From Turnera subulata (lineage: Eukaryota > Streptophyta > Magnoliopsida > Malpighiales > Passifloraceae), in contig JAKUCV010000928.1 in assembly GCA_028386065.3 (NCBI GenBank), positions 68,517-132,516 on the forward strand: 64,000 bases of DNA. Reading direction: 5' to 3'. Made by a program: the position numbers and the translations under genes. Under the pieces are notes generated by a model. That model was not told the origin of the DNA. It did not search any database and saw nothing but the letters and a program-made list of their open reading frames with translations. Of the stretch, positions 1-12,385 are shown piece after piece (position 1 is the stretch's first letter; each line of letters opens with the position of its first letter).

Positions 1-122
1 AAAAAAAAATAACAGTCGTGAGCTTAGCGGTCTCTCTTTCCTATTTACTTACGCTGTTCATCTTTTAAAGTTTTAACTGTTGTATTTTTTTTTTGTTTCC
101 AAATATGATTTTTTGGGGGTAG

Positions 123-2267
123 GGAGCGAGGAAGCTGGAGTTTCTGCGAGTTCAGAGGGCGAATCTGAGGATAAACTGGTATATTATATACTATGTGACT
201 TTTGTAGCCAAGGATGTGGCTTCTGGGGAGGAGGTTCTGTACATTGCTGAGCTTAGGGAAAACATTGAAGGGGACAGATCTGTGGTGGTTTTCAGGCCAA
301 AACCCGAAAAGCATGGTAAAACTATTGTAAAGTTGCTTTGCTTTTTTATAATTCTGTCTCTGTTAAAGTTTGGATAATGAAGAAATCATCAAGCGTGTGC
401 CTAGCTTTTGCTTTTATATTGAAATAAATCCTTTGTTGGCCCGCTTTCTGTGTTTGTCTTTTTCAGTGTTTGCTACTGGCACTCTTGTCTCGCTACTTTA
501 AATATCTTTGACAAGAAATTAAGTGGAATGTTTTTTTTTTTAACCATACGAATGTAGACCACCATTGAAGGAGAATTTTGCAATACTGTTGTAGGAGATC
601 ATCGCCTTGGGGCAGCTTATTGGGAACCATTGTTTACATTTTCGTTTGGTGATTTTCTCTCTGCGTTCTATTAAATGTTTCTTGCATCTAGTTATTTACT
701 CGAGTAATCTTGTGTTTGGACCAAGTTTTTGCTGTTTCTCTTGCTGATTTTATATTTCCCAGGAATTTGAGTGGGTCATTTTTCTGTTGCCGTCTGCCTG
801 CAGCATGCATTTCTGTTTTTGATTCTTCCTTGTTCATCATATAATACACTATCTGTCTTTTTCCTACCCAGATTTGTATACTTTTTTTTTGCAGTTATTT
901 TATTTCTTATCTACTCATTGAAGCCATAATTTGGTTGCTTTAAGATGAGTTTGCAATTTGGAGTTACGAAAACTCCCCGACCTCTAGGAATGACGAAAGG
1001 GTTAGATTGCATTACCGACCCCTTTTACGATTTAGGTTATTGCATTCAATTGATTGATTGAAGTTTTGGCATTCCACATTGAAGAACTGAGATACAATCA
1101 AAAGATTCCAGTTTAAGGGAAAGCAAGGGTGCGTAGGGAAATTTGAGAATTGATTGGAAAACAGGTTCTGTTCGTTAGACTGGATGACAGTCATTCTTAC
1201 TTCGCATTTTTCATCCTTTTTGGGTGAGCACACCACTTTAATGTTCTCTCTTTATGCCTTAACTAGAATCAGGTTTATCTTTTAAATTACTATCTTTAGA
1301 TGTGGAAAGCGGAGAGTACTGCATTTTTGTACTAACAATCAAAGTTAAGATTGCAGCTGCATTCCCTCTTTGTGATTTTCTTTTTCCTTTATGATTACTT
1401 TTTAATGCATGTAAAATAAGATTTACACTATTAATTATTTCTTTGTTTTTTGCCAATGATAATGCTTGGCTTTTTCAAGTGCAGAAAAGATGGTAAGTGG
1501 ATATGCACAAGAAGCAACAGAAGTTACGCCAAAAACATTTATGGACAATGTACCGAATCATTATGACAAAAGTTGCCGAACATTAGACATTGCATTCAGA
1601 TGGGGGTTGGCAAATGGGACAGTTTCAGATTTGGCTCCCAGAGATGCCATGGGCAATGTAAGGGTTAACTTAATTTTCCATGATAAACATACATCTTTGC
1701 ATGATTAGAAGCATACTCAACTTATTTTAGTTGGAAATACATTTGTCTTGGATGATTAAACACATAGTTTACAGTGACATGCTACATGCTTCACCCTTCA
1801 TTTTATTTTCAGCCTGGAAAAATTTACATGAAGAGTTATGTGGGGAAGGCTAATATGGACGAAAGGGAAGTGATGAAGGCCTTGTGGGATGGGCCAGTCT
1901 CTGCTGTGCTTCGCATTACTCCGGCATTTTTCAGATTGAAGAAAGGGGTTGGTGATCGATACTACTATTTGATAACAGTAACACTTGCATTTAATGAAAA
2001 TTAGTTAATGCACAAAATTCTCTTATTGCGTTATCCTCTTTGTAGGAAATCTTTGAAGGAGCTGCTGAAAATGATGCTTACACATTGCATTCACTTTTGG
2101 TGGTTGGATATGGTGAAAGTAAAAGAGGTCGACGCTATTTTGAGTTGGGCAACTGTTGGGGAGGGTGGGCTGATGGTGGTTATGGTAAAGTGATGAGGAA
2201 GTCCAGCCTACCTCGTGGCAGATCTTCTATTTTCACTCATGTTTTTATTCCCACTATGATGGAGTAG
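123..2267 (+). CDS. Cystatin-fold/papain-tail fusion gene, copy 1 (5' end outside the window)
   Basis: Exons, placed by alignment to the intact copy at 15832-18542, are 123-315, 1485-1657, 1813-1947 and 2046-2267 (TAG). They correspond to exons 3-6; exons 1-2 lie left of the window and bases 1-122 are intron. All visible junctions are GT-AG and the frame stays open across them. The first visible exon encodes the later strands of a cystatin-like fold (GARKLEFLR, then YYVTFVAKD). The last two exons resemble the C-terminal half of papain-family (C1A) proteases: LHSLLVVGYG supplies the catalytic-type His, and GNCWG has an Asn at the position of the catalytic Asn. One residue is missing between CWG and WADGG relative to the paralogs. 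No catalytic-Cys segment is present. The function is unknown; the domain reading is from motifs by eye. A LINE lies just downstream. Confidence 0.7.
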
Positions 2268-2431
2268 CTAGACCAACTAGAGTTGGAACTTGGAAAAACT
2301 GTTACAATCCTTGACGCCCTTTAACTTTTTGGAAACTCTTGTAAGCAGTGACCCCATTTAAGTAACTTTTGGGCAAGCATGGGGTTCTTTTGGCATGTAC
2401 TTTTGTCGAGTAGAATTATGAAGTGATGACT

Positions 2432-4292
2432 AGAATGATCAAGTGATCCTCTAGCAGGCCGAATCACACTCACCAAATCGATAATCTCGGCGCTTCCAGT
2501 ATATACAATGCAAACCGTGAGGCTCCCAAGGCACATCTGTGACAAATTGGATAGCATTTGCCGTAAATTTATATGGGGATCTACAGACCATAAGCATAAA
2601 GTCCATCTCATCCAGTGGGACACATTGTGTGAACCTAAAAACAGAGGTGGAATTGGGCTGCGCAAAATGCGAACAATGAATGGTGCTTGCTTGATGAAAC
2701 TAGCATGGAAGATCATATCAGCCTCATACCTTGTGGGTCAACTTTATTAGAAGGAAGTATTTGAGAAATGGGGAGCCGATGGACCTGGAGTGGAAAATTG
2801 CAAACGGTTCTAGTGTATGGAGAGCAATGTGCCACATTTGGCCTACTTTTCGTCACTTTGGGTGGAAAGTCAATAATGGCAGGTCGGCTAATTTTTGGAG
2901 TTCTAAATGGATAAACCAAGATATACGTCTAATAGAGGAAGCCTCTAACATTATTCCTAGCAGTCGTCGTGGAGCTTGTGTTAGAGATATGGTGGATGAC
3001 AATGGAGAGTGGTTGTGGAGTAATATTGTACCATTCGCTACCAGGGGTATTATTGATAGGTTGAAGACTCTCTCTCCTCCATATTTCAATCCAAACCATG
3101 ACCAAGTTGTGTGGTGGATGGAGCCTAAAGGACAATTCTCTGTGAGGACTGCATATGAAGCAATGGAGGCTAACAATTGGGGAGAGGTTAATTTATTATG
3201 GAATAGGATCTGGAAATGGCAAGGGCCTCTTAGAATCAGCTCCTTCATGTGGCTTCTTGGACACGACAGGCTCCTCACTAATAACATGAGACGCCTTTGC
3301 CATATGATCTGCGATCCGACCTGTCCAAGGTGCGAATGTGAGGTAGAAACATCATTACATGCAGTCCGCGACTGCCAGTTCACAAAGGACATTTGGCTTG
3401 CTGTCCTGGGACATGGCATTCCTTCGGATTTCTTCAACCTAGATTTGGAAAATTGGATCTTAACAAATCTGCGTCCTTCTAATAATAGTGTTCACCATGT
3501 CAGATGGTCTATGCTATTTGCTGTGACTTGCTGGAAATTATGGCATTGGAGAAATCAATTTGTTTTTGAGGAAGAGGATACCTTGGTACCCAACCCTGCT
3601 GATGTGATCCAAGCAACAGCTAGAGGTTTTGAGCAGGCCATCACCAAGCATAAATCTAGGAACAATGGGAGTTCACGGTTAGGAACCAAGGGGTGCATGT
3701 GGGAACCTCCGGAACAAGGGACTTTGAAGTGCAATGTAGCGACCTTTTTGTGTGTGGCTACCTCCACAACTTTTGTGAGTGGTGTCATGAGGAACTACAG
3801 AGGAGAATGGATAGTTGGCTTCCTTAATAATCTAGGCTGTTGCATGCCCTTCAAGGCAGAAAGAGTAGCTATATTGCAAGCACTACAATTGACAACAAAC
3901 ATGGATTCTCAGCCCATTCTAATCGAATCTACCTCCCATGCGACTATACAGTGGCTCACGGAAGATAGACAACAGGAAACGGATTGGGATAGCACCACTC
4001 GTAACATTGCTTCTCTGTTGGAATCAAATAGGAACCTTTCTATTTCTTGTATACAAGAAGAAGCCAATACTGCAGCTAGACAATTGGCAATTCTAGCATC
4101 CTCTTCTTCTTTTGTTGGCCCTGGTCCTGTCATTTTTTATTCTCCACCATTTGTACTTCAAAACCTCTTATATGAGGATCGTGGAGGACAGGGTTAAGTT
4201 TTCTAAGCCCTGATTTGTATTTTATATATATACAAGTAATGCATATCACACTTTCAGACCAAAAAAAAAAAAAAGAATGATCAAGTGATCCT
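2432..4292 (+). mobile_element. 5'-truncated L1-type LINE with 19-bp target-site duplication
   Basis: A 19-bp direct repeat (starts AGAATGATCAAG) occurs at 2432-2450 and 4274-4292. The element (2451-4273) lies between them and ends in a poly-A tail. It starts abruptly inside the reverse-transcriptase domain, as expected for 5' truncation during target-primed reverse transcription. The insertion is in the 3' flank of copy 1 of the cystatin/papain-tail family. Confidence 0.93.
2451..4197 (+). pseudogene. LINE ORF2 C-terminal remnant: RT end, zf-RVT, RNase H
   Basis: Translation opens at once in the late RT region (GRITLTKSIISALPVYTMQ), followed by FIWGS and the conserved IQWDTLCEPKNRGGIGLR block. 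A frameshift near 2728-2735 moves the reading into the frame that runs to the stop at 4197. That part holds a zf-RVT-like segment (WQGPLRISSFMWLLGHDRL, then CPRCE...SLHAVRDC) and a C-terminal RNase H-like domain. The RNase H looks inactive: the usual first Asp is replaced in CNVATFL, and a later Asp is Thr in ESTSHATIQWL, although the Glu in KAERVAILQAL remains. So this is a dead LINE tail, not a host gene. Confidence 0.9.
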
Positions 4293-5190
4293 GTTCAGGA
4301 CTAGAAGATGAAAAGTGATGTGCTTTGATGTTTGCATATTGATTGTGGATGCGAATGTGGTCCTGTTTTCTTGATTTCATGGTAGAGATCACTTGTGACC
4401 TTTTTGTCTTTCCCATGATCACTTGTTCTCTCCCTCAAGCTGCGGGTACATATAATCCCTTGATTGTTTTTCTTTTCACTTCTAAGTAGAGGGATGCAAG
4501 TGGGAAGCTGGCTGGCAAGTAGTGGCCACAAAATCATGGCGCGGGGTATACAAGGCAACGAAACTTCATCGATGTTTTAGAATATAATTTTCCACATTAC
4601 TCGAGGGATAAATATCGACAAAAATGTAGAAAAAATAGTGCACTGGTTGGCGCACGCCATTGATAGAAAAATGTTTTGACTATAGTTTAAAGAGACTAAG
4701 AAGGGAAACTTTAGTCCTTATTTGTGCATGTGAGCGTTGTCGTTCCAAGAATAAATTAATGACTTCATATTAAGAAATATGGACACAAGGGGGAAGAAGA
4801 GAAGCACTGTGATTGCTTTCGTAATCAAAATTGAAGCACGCCACTAAGAGATAGATAATTGGATACTCTGTTTTTTTTTTCCTTCAGTCTTTTTTGTCTG
4901 CAACATTAGTCTGATTAGTATCTTTTGTTAGTCGTGGCTGTCACTGCGGAGTATTAAATTCTAATAATGAGACAAAACACCTGTAAAACATGTAGTTAGT
5001 TGATATGGTCACGTGATACTCAGCTATATAGAATTGGTACGTACTAATAGGATAACTTTTGGTGGGCTAATTATTTTTCCTTTAGTATTATTCAATGCAT
5101 TATTGGAATCTTTTTATAATGAAATAGAGATGTATACTGTGTTTTATAGCACTTAAACATTGACTAGTAACCAAACTATGGTGTCATCGG
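4293..5190. other. Intergenic; nothing recognised
   Basis: AT-rich DNA between the LINE and the first copia LTR. I see no credible reading frame, RNA gene or element boundary here. The last bases, ATCGG (5186-5190), are the probable left target duplication of the copia element. Confidence 0.6.
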
Positions 5191-5764
5191 TGTTGGAATA
5201 GTGTTGCTATTTTTGAATCCCACATCATGGAGATTGAGCTTGGGGGGTTTTGTTTTGCTATAAATAGAACTCCCTCTTGCCTTACTAAGTCATCCCAAAA
5301 AAAAAATTAGAGTATAATTGTTTCCATACAATTGTACTAAATACTCCTCTCCTCTTAGTAAAAATTGAGCAAGCCTATTCTATAAAGGTGCTCCGGAGAC
5401 GTAGGCAAAATTTTGGCCGAACTCCGTTATCAAGTTTTGAGTTCTCTTTTTAATATTCCGCCTTTAATTTCCGCATTTATTTAATATTCAATATTTGGCC
5501 GGCTAAGCCGCCTTTGTCTCTTTTGTTGGCCGGCTAAGCCGCTTTTGTTCGGGTTTAGGTTGTGAATTAATACACTGTGCAAGTAAGTCCTGTCTAGGAG
5601 ATTGGGTTTTAAGTGAACCTCTGTTCCTCCAATCTTTCCTGGGGATTTATCTTGGAATGATAATTCTGTCTAAGGAGATTGGCTAGGCCATCTTTCCTGG
5701 GAATTATCGAATCAGTTCAATTCACTAGTTGTTTAGTGGGGAAATTACCCGAGTTTTCCCAACA
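5191..5764 (+). repeat. Copia 1 left LTR
   Basis: 574 bp, starting TGTTGGAATAG and ending TTCCCAACA. It holds a TATA-type box in GCTATAAATAGAAC near 5258-5271, the likely element promoter, and repeats of GGCCGGCTAAGCCGC near 5500-5540. Confidence 0.95.
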
Positions 5765-8700
5765 AGTGGTAGCGGAGCCGAAGGTTCGTCCTTTGGGCAA
5801 TTTGAAATATTGAATACTAACCTTTGAATTTTGTAATGGCGGAAGAAAGGGCTACATCAAGTAAGCAGTCTGGAGAATTGTCTTCCACATCGGCCTCCAC
5901 ACCAAGATGGTCTAGGACTTCAGTGTCCAGTATGAAGCTTGCTGTGGAGATAATTGATGGCACCGGCCATTTCGGCATGTGGCAGTGTGAGGTCCTCGAC
6001 TCACTATTCCAGCAAGGCCTTGATGTTGCAATAGAAGAAGAGAAACCAGAAGATGTCAGTGACATGGAGTGGGCCGACGTAAACAAGTTGGCATGCGGAA
6101 CAATTCGACCGTGCTTGTCGAAGGAGCAGAAGTATGCTTTCAAAAATGAAGTTTCGGCATACAAATTGTGGAAAGCATTGGAAGACACATTCTTGAAAAA
6201 GAGTGGTCAAAACAAGCTTGTGATGAAGAAGAGATTGTTCCGGTTCGAGTATCGATCAGGTGCTACCATGAATGAGCACATCATCTTGTTCAAGAAGTTA
6301 GTAGCAGACCTGTTCAATTTGGATGTTGTATTTGAAGATGAAGACTTGGCTTTGATGCTGTTATCATCTCTTCCCGATGAGTTCGAGCACTTGGAGACAA
6401 CATTACTTCATGGGAAGCAGAATGTGTCCTTAGAGGCTGTATGTTCGGCTTTGTACAGTCATGAGATGAGAAAGCAGGATAAGATGAAGAGCAAAGCAAC
6501 TGCAGTAGATGAAGCTTTAATGGCTAGAGGACGACAGCAAAGCCAGACGAATGGGAGAAGAGGAAGATCCAAGTCCAAAAGCAGAGTTGCCAAAGATGAA
6601 TGTGCCTTTTGTCATGAGAAAGGGCATTGGAAGAAAGATTGTCCGAAGTTGAAGAAGAGAGGAAAGACTCCAGAAGATGCTAATGTTGCAGAATGCAAGA
6701 GTGATGCGGAGTCAGAAGTCTCTTTGGTTGGTTCACCCTCAACATCACAAGTAGATGAGTGGATTTTGGATTCAGGTTGCACCTACCATATGTGTCCCAT
6801 CCGAGAATGGTTCTTTGAGTTTGAAGAGCTCAATGGCGGGGTTGTTTATATGGGCAATGACAATCCATGTAAAACAGCCGGGATAGGTTCAATCAAGCTG
6901 AGGAATCATGATGGATCCACCAGAATTTTGAGAGATGTTCGATATGTTCCAGAGTTGAAGAAGAATCTCATCTCTTTGGGGGCTTTAGAATCAAAAGGCC
7001 TAGTTGTCACTATCAGAGATGGAATTCTTAAAGCAACATCAGGAGCTTTGGTGATGTTAAAAGGAGTGAGGAAGAACAATCTGTATTACTACCAAGGTAG
7101 TACAGTGATTGGGGCAGTAGCAGCAGCAACTTCTGGAAGTAAGAAGGATGCAGAGGCAACAAAGCTGTGGCATATGCGTTTGGGACATGCTGGTGAAAAA
7201 TCCTTGCAGGTTCTTGCAAAGCAGGGATTGTTGAAAGGTACAAAGACTTGCAAATTGGAGTTTTGTGAGCATTGTGTTTTGGGAAAGCAACGAAGAGTGA
7301 AGTTTGGCACTGCTATCCATAATACCAAGGGGATTTTAGACTATGTGCATTCAAATATGTGGGGACCTTCCAAGACTCTATCTCTTGGAGGTAGGCACTA
7401 TTTTGTCACCTTTGTTGATGATTTTTCCAGAAGAGTGTGGGTGTTTATGATGAAGAAGAAGGATGAGGTGCTTGGAATTTTCCTTAAGTGGAAAGCTCAA
7501 GTTAAAAACCAGACAGGGAGGAAGATTAAAGTTCTCCGAACAGACAATGGTGGAGAATATACGAGTGATCCTTTCCTAACGATATGCCAAGATTGTGGCA
7601 TTGTTCGGCACTTCACAGTTAGGAAAACACCACAGCAAAATGGAGTGTTAGAGCGTATGAACAAGACATTGGTGGAGAAAGTTCGTTGTAAGCTGTCTAA
7701 TGCTGGGCTAGGCAGAAATTTTTGGGCTGAGGCTGTGACATATGCTCAACATCTTGTTAATCGGTTGCCATCATCTGCTTTAGATGGCAAGACCCTTTTG
7801 GAAGTTTGGTCTGGGAAACCTGCTACGGATTATGATTCTTTGCATGTGTTTGGTTCTATCGCATAATATCTTGTGAATGAATCAAATTTGGATCCACGGG
7901 CAAAGAAGGCTCTGTTTATGGGTCTAAATGTTGGAGTAAAGGGATACCGTCTTTGGTGTCTAGAAGCAAAGAAGACAGTTATCAACAAAGATGTTACCTT
8001 TGATGAATCTGCCATGTTGACTAAGGTGAATCAAGAAGCTGATGATACTTCACAGTAGGTGGAGTGTGTTCCAAAGCAGGTGGAGCTTGAGCAGACCATG
8101 GTGATCCCAGCTAGAAACACAAATAGTGACTCTCAATTGATAGAAGAAGAGTCTAATGAAGAAGAGGTTTCAACCCAAGAACCTTCACAGCAGATGAAGT
8201 CAATTTCCGTTCGAAGAACAAGACGAGAAAGTCGAAAACCAAAACATCTTATTGAAATGGTGGCCTATGCACTTCCAGTCATTGATGATGTTCCTTCCAC
8301 TTTTTCAGAAGCCATTCGAAGTTCTGAAAGTAGTAGATGGAAAGATGCTATGGAGGAGGAGATGAAATCTCTTCAGAAGAACAAGACATGGAAGTTGACA
8401 CAACTACCGAAGGGAAAGAAGGCAATTGGATGCAAATGGGTATTTGCAAAGAAAGAAAGATTTCCTGACAAGAATGATATTCGCTACAAGGCAAGATTGG
8501 TGGCTAAAGGCTACGCTCAGAAGGAAGGAATTGACTATAATGAAGCATTTTCTCCAGTTGTGGAGCATTCCTCCATTAGAATTCTGTTGGCCTTGGTAGC
8601 ACAGTTGAATTTGGAGCTAGCTCAACTTGATGTGAAGACCGCGTTCTTACACGGTGACTTGAAAGAGGAAATCTATATGGCTCAACCAGATGGATACAAA

Positions 8701-9292
8701 GCTGCTGGTAAAGAGAATTGGGTGTGCAAACTAGACAAGTCGTTGTACGGATTGAAGCAATCACCAAGGCAGTGGTACAAACGATTTTATAAGTTTATGT
8801 TGGGTCAGAAGTACACAAGGAGTAAATACGAGCATTGTGTGTATTTGAGCAGACTTCAAGATGGGCCATACATCTACCTACTCTTATATGTTGATGACAT
8901 GCTGATAGCTGCAAAGAGCCAAGTTGAAATTGACAAGCTAAAGGCTCAGTTGAGTAAAGAGTTTGAGATGAAGGATTTGGGAGAAGCCAAAAAGATTCTC
9001 GGGATGGAGATAAGCAGGGACAGAGAGAGAGGCAAGCTTTGGCTGACACAGAAGCAGTATTTAAAGAAAGTACTACAACGTTTTGGTATGAATGAGGAAT
9101 CAAAACCTGTAGGTACTCCACTTGCCTCTCATTTGAAACTTAGCAGCCAGTTATCTCCACAGACAGAAGAAGAATGAGAGTACATGGCGAAGATCCCATA
9201 TGCCAATGCGGTTGGAAGCTTGATGTATACGATGGTGTGTACAAGACCAGATATTTCACAAGCTGTTAGTGTTGTGAGCAGATACATGCATG

Positions 9293-11142
9293 ATCCTGGC
9301 TAGGGGTGAAACGCCCGTGTCCCAATTTATTAATATAAGATATAAATTAATTATAGATTGACCGAATTTCCCTTATCATTCCCGGGACACGAAAAATCAT
9401 CAACTAAACACCCGTATCCCAAGTAACTCATTAAATTAATTACAACATAAGAAGCGATCGAAATGCCCTTCTACCCGGGATACGTTATCAACATCATGAT
9501 CAACATTTAATCAAATAATAAATAATACAAGAAAACGAGTATGCAGCGGAAGACAAAACATATAGTAGCATGTATGCAGTGAACTCTATGGATCCTACCC
9601 GAGGAGAAAAACACCGCCACAATTGGCCCCGACCACTCAAACGACCACCACCAACCACTCTCCTCGGTCGACAACATCCATCAAGACAACAGCTCAGCAG
9701 AGAGCCCAAAGAATGAAGACGAGCCAGTCCTGAGCCTACAGCCTCACTACCGACCAGAGCCCGTCACCAACCTTGCATCGGCAACAGAGCTGACCCGTCA
9801 CCAACGGACAACACTCGCACCCCCAGCCAATCCTACCACCGACGACAACACCAACAACAATCGCACCAGGCGACGGCGGCGCACCCTCGAGCTTCGTCCT
9901 CGTGATTCCCGTGTCGCAACCTGCCACCCCGAGCCCCAAGTGGGTGGCGACGTCTGTATAGGCGGCGATTCAAACCAGTGGCGGCGGCAAGGCGGAAGAG
10001 TGATGATGACGAAGGGAGACAGAGATGTAGAGAAAAATAAAAGAAAAGGAGAAGGATTAAGAGAGGAAAAGATTCAGAGAGTAGCCGTTCGTAGAACCTG
10101 TGGGCGAGGACTCCGGGAACAAAATCGTGGGGAGAGGGGAAGAGTGTGTGGCGGCAAGAAAAGAGATAAAAGAAAAGGAAGCAAGGCAGAGGGAAAGAAA
10201 GAAGGAAAGGGGGAGTTAGGGTTGCCGGCCTTGACCAAAACGACGTCGTTTTGGGTCCAAGGCGCGGTCAACTCTTCTCCTGGTCAACGCAAGGGGTTTT
10301 TGTTAGGTTTTACTTATTTCTTTTCTTATTCTTTGAATCCCAAAACTACAAGAAACTTCGTATTTCGCCTCGGGACTCCAATTAATCCCGAAGAAACCGA
10401 CTAAGGATTAATTGCAAAAGTAATAAAACATTCCAAGGAAAATAAATTAATAGTAATAATAATTTTCTTGACTAAAAATACCCGAAAACTCTTCGAGGGT
10501 AAAATTGGAAATTAAATTCAAAAATTACGAAAATTCCGTAGAAATTAAATACCAGAAATTTGGGGCGTTACAAGGGGAGAGTATTCGGTCAGTTTGGTCT
10601 GGAAAGTATATTTTGGTCTGGTCTTTGGACAGACCAAATTGTGCTCAGGGTGTCCGGCCCAATGTCCAAACCCAATTTGACCAAAAACCGAATTAATCGA
10701 ATTATTTCGGTCTGGACACCCTTCAGTCCGAACAGCCCAAATAGCACATAGGTAAAGAAGAAGTCGCTGGAAGCCAAAAGAGGAAAAAAAAAAATCAAGC
10801 TGAAATCCATATTGAAGCAATACATGTCCAGAGAATAATCGGTTGGAAAAAAAGGCAATTTAGTTGGTTTGGGATGTTGGGAACATCAAATAATCGGTTG
10901 GATTGGGTTGGAACTTGGGGGAATTGTGATATGTTATACAAAAGGACAAAAGACCGATTGGGTTTTCGGTCAGTCCAAACTTTCCCCAGCCTGCCCAGCC
11001 CGGACTGAAATATTATTTGGTCATTTCCTGTCCAAACCGAAATTTGTAATTTGGTCTGGACAGTGTCCAAATTGTGCATATTTCGGTCTGGACAACGGGT
11101 ATTTTGGTCAGTTCGGTCATCTTGCTCACCCCTAATCCTGGC
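9293..11142. mobile_element. Non-autonomous hAT element (8-bp TSD) inside copia 1
   Basis: An 8-bp direct repeat ATCCTGGC flanks the element (9293-9300 and 11135-11142), the hAT hallmark. Its ends, TAGGGG... at 9301 and ...CACCCCTA at 11134, are inverted. Removing the solo LTR inside it (9307-10572 plus one 5-bp duplication) leaves about 563 bp with no transposase. The interior is rich in GGTC(A/T)G and GACCGAA-type motifs seen in plant hAT MITEs. The flanking copia sequence rejoins cleanly when the element is removed. Confidence 0.9.
9307..10572. mobile_element. Solo LTR nested inside the hAT element
   Basis: 1266 bp, starting TGAAACGCCCG and ending GGGGCGTTACA, so TG...CA with imperfect inverted ends. 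A perfect 5-bp duplication AGGGG flanks it (9302-9306 and 10573-10577). There is no internal coding region or second LTR, which fits a solo LTR left by LTR-LTR recombination. The end sequence is of a type I associate with plant gypsy LTRs, but the family is not certain. A 154-codon open frame inside it (9940-10404) is low-complexity and Arg/Lys-rich, and I do not treat it as a gene. Confidence 0.85.
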
Positions 11143-11810
11143 AGAGGTCATTGGCAAGCTGTGAAATGGATTCTTCGGTATATCAAAGATACCGTAGATG
11201 TTGGCTTAATATTTGAGCGGGATGAATCACTCGGTTAAGGAGTTGTTGGGTATTGTGATTCTGACTATGCTGGAGATTTGGATAAGCGAAGATCGACGAC
11301 GGGCTATTTGTTCACTTTAGCAAAAGCCCCTGTTAGTTGGAAGTCCACTTTACAGTCAACGGTGGCTTTGTCTACAATGGAGGCAGAGTATATGGCTATT
11401 ACAGAAGCTGTGAAGGAGGCAATTTGGCTTCATGGGTTGCTAAAAGACTTGGGAGTTGGTCAGAAACAACTTGTGGTATATTCTGACAGTCAGAGTGCTA
11501 TTCATTTAGCGAAGAATCAAGTCTTTCATGCACGGACAAAGCACATTGATGTTCGTTATCATTTTGTGAGGGAGATTCTCGAAGAAGAAGAGATACTTCT
11601 CCAAAAAGTTTTGACTTCGGAGAATCCTGCAGCTATGATGACCAAGGTGGTGACTAGGACCAAGTTTGAACATTGTTTAGACTTGGTCAATATCCTGCAC
11701 TTTTGAGTTGGTGTCAGCTGGCACAAGTTGGAAGCACTATGAAGGCTGTTCTTTGTTTGGTTAAGAAGATTAGTACTTGGTGGGATTTGAATAGCAACAA
11801 GGTGGAGATT

Positions 11811-12385
11811 TGTTGGAATAGTGTTGCTATTTTTTAATCCCACATCGTGGAGATTGAGCTTGGGGGGGTTTTGTTTTGCTATAAATAGAACTCCCCCTTG
11901 CCTTAGTAAGTCATCCCAAAAAAAAAATTAGAGTATAATTGTTTCCATACAATTGTACTAAATACTTCTCTTCTCTTAGTAAAAATTGAGCAAGCCTATT
12001 CTATAAAGGTGCTCCGGAGACGTAGGCAAAATTTTGGCCGAACTCCGTTATCAAGTTTTGAGTTCTCTTTTTAATATTCCGCCTTTAATTTCCGCATTTA
12101 TTTAGTATTCAATATTTGGCCGGCTAAGCCGCCTTTGTCTCTTTTGTTGGCCGGCTAAGCCGCCTTTGTTCGGGTTTAGGTTGTGAATTAATACACTGTG
12201 CAAGTAAGTCATGTCTAGGAGATTGGATTTTAAGTGAACCTCTGTTCCTCCAATCTTTCCTGGGGATTTATCTTGGAATGATAATTCTGTCTAAGGAGAT
12301 TGGCTAGGCCATCTTTCCTGGGAATTATCGAATCAGTTCAATTCACTAGTTGTTTAGTGGGGAAATTACCCTAGCTTTCCCAACA
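11811..12385 (+). repeat. Copia 1 right LTR
   Basis: 575 bp, matching the left LTR with about a dozen substitutions and a 1-bp indel in the G run. Starts TGTTGGAATAG, ends TTTCCCAACA. Confidence 0.95.

Larger units (their letters stand above)
5836..11706 (+). pseudogene. Copia 1 gag-pol polyprotein, interrupted
   Basis: The ATG at 5836 opens MAEERATSSK. Domains in order: a UBN2-type gag; a zinc knuckle CAFCHEKGHWKKDC (CX2CX4HX4C); an aspartic protease (WILDSGCTYHM); a GAG-pre-integrase segment (LWHMRLGHAG); an integrase core (VDDFSRRVWVF, RTDNGGEY, TPQQNGVLERMN); an RT with YVDDMLIA; and RNase H ([22 protein letters not shown]). Four in-frame stops break it, at 7864, 8056, 9175 and 11236, as does the hAT insertion at 9301-11134. 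Compared with the second copia copy, 8056 is CAG to TAG and 11236 is CAA to TAA. The element is not autonomous as it stands. Confidence 0.93.
5191..12385 (+). mobile_element. Ty1/copia LTR retrotransposon 1 (Tork/TNT1-like), carrying nested insertions
   Basis: Two direct LTRs (5191-5764 and 11811-12385), both TG...CA, bound a gag-pol region. The flanks are ATCGG (5186-5190) and ATAGG (12386-12390), a 5-bp target duplication with one change. The primer-binding site TGGTAGCGGAGCC (5767-5779) resembles an initiator-Met tRNA type site, and a purine tract (AACAAGGTGGAGATT) precedes the right LTR. By eye the LTRs differ at about a dozen of 574 sites. A hAT MITE with an inner solo LTR interrupts the RNase H region at 9301-11134. 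The lineage call rests on the gag and integrase motifs and is tentative. Confidence 0.95.

Noticed and set aside
2853..3437. 194-codon minus-strand frame
   Set aside because: Shadow of the LINE coding frame on the opposite strand.
9940..10404. 154-codon open frame (MGGDVCIGGD...)
   Set aside because: It lies inside the solo LTR, is Arg/Lys/Gly-rich and low in complexity, and has no recognisable domain; chance frame in GA-rich sequence.
9301..11134. Reading the whole block as one hAT element with its own cargo
   Set aside because: The inner TG...CA block has its own perfect AGGGG duplication, so two nested events explain it better.
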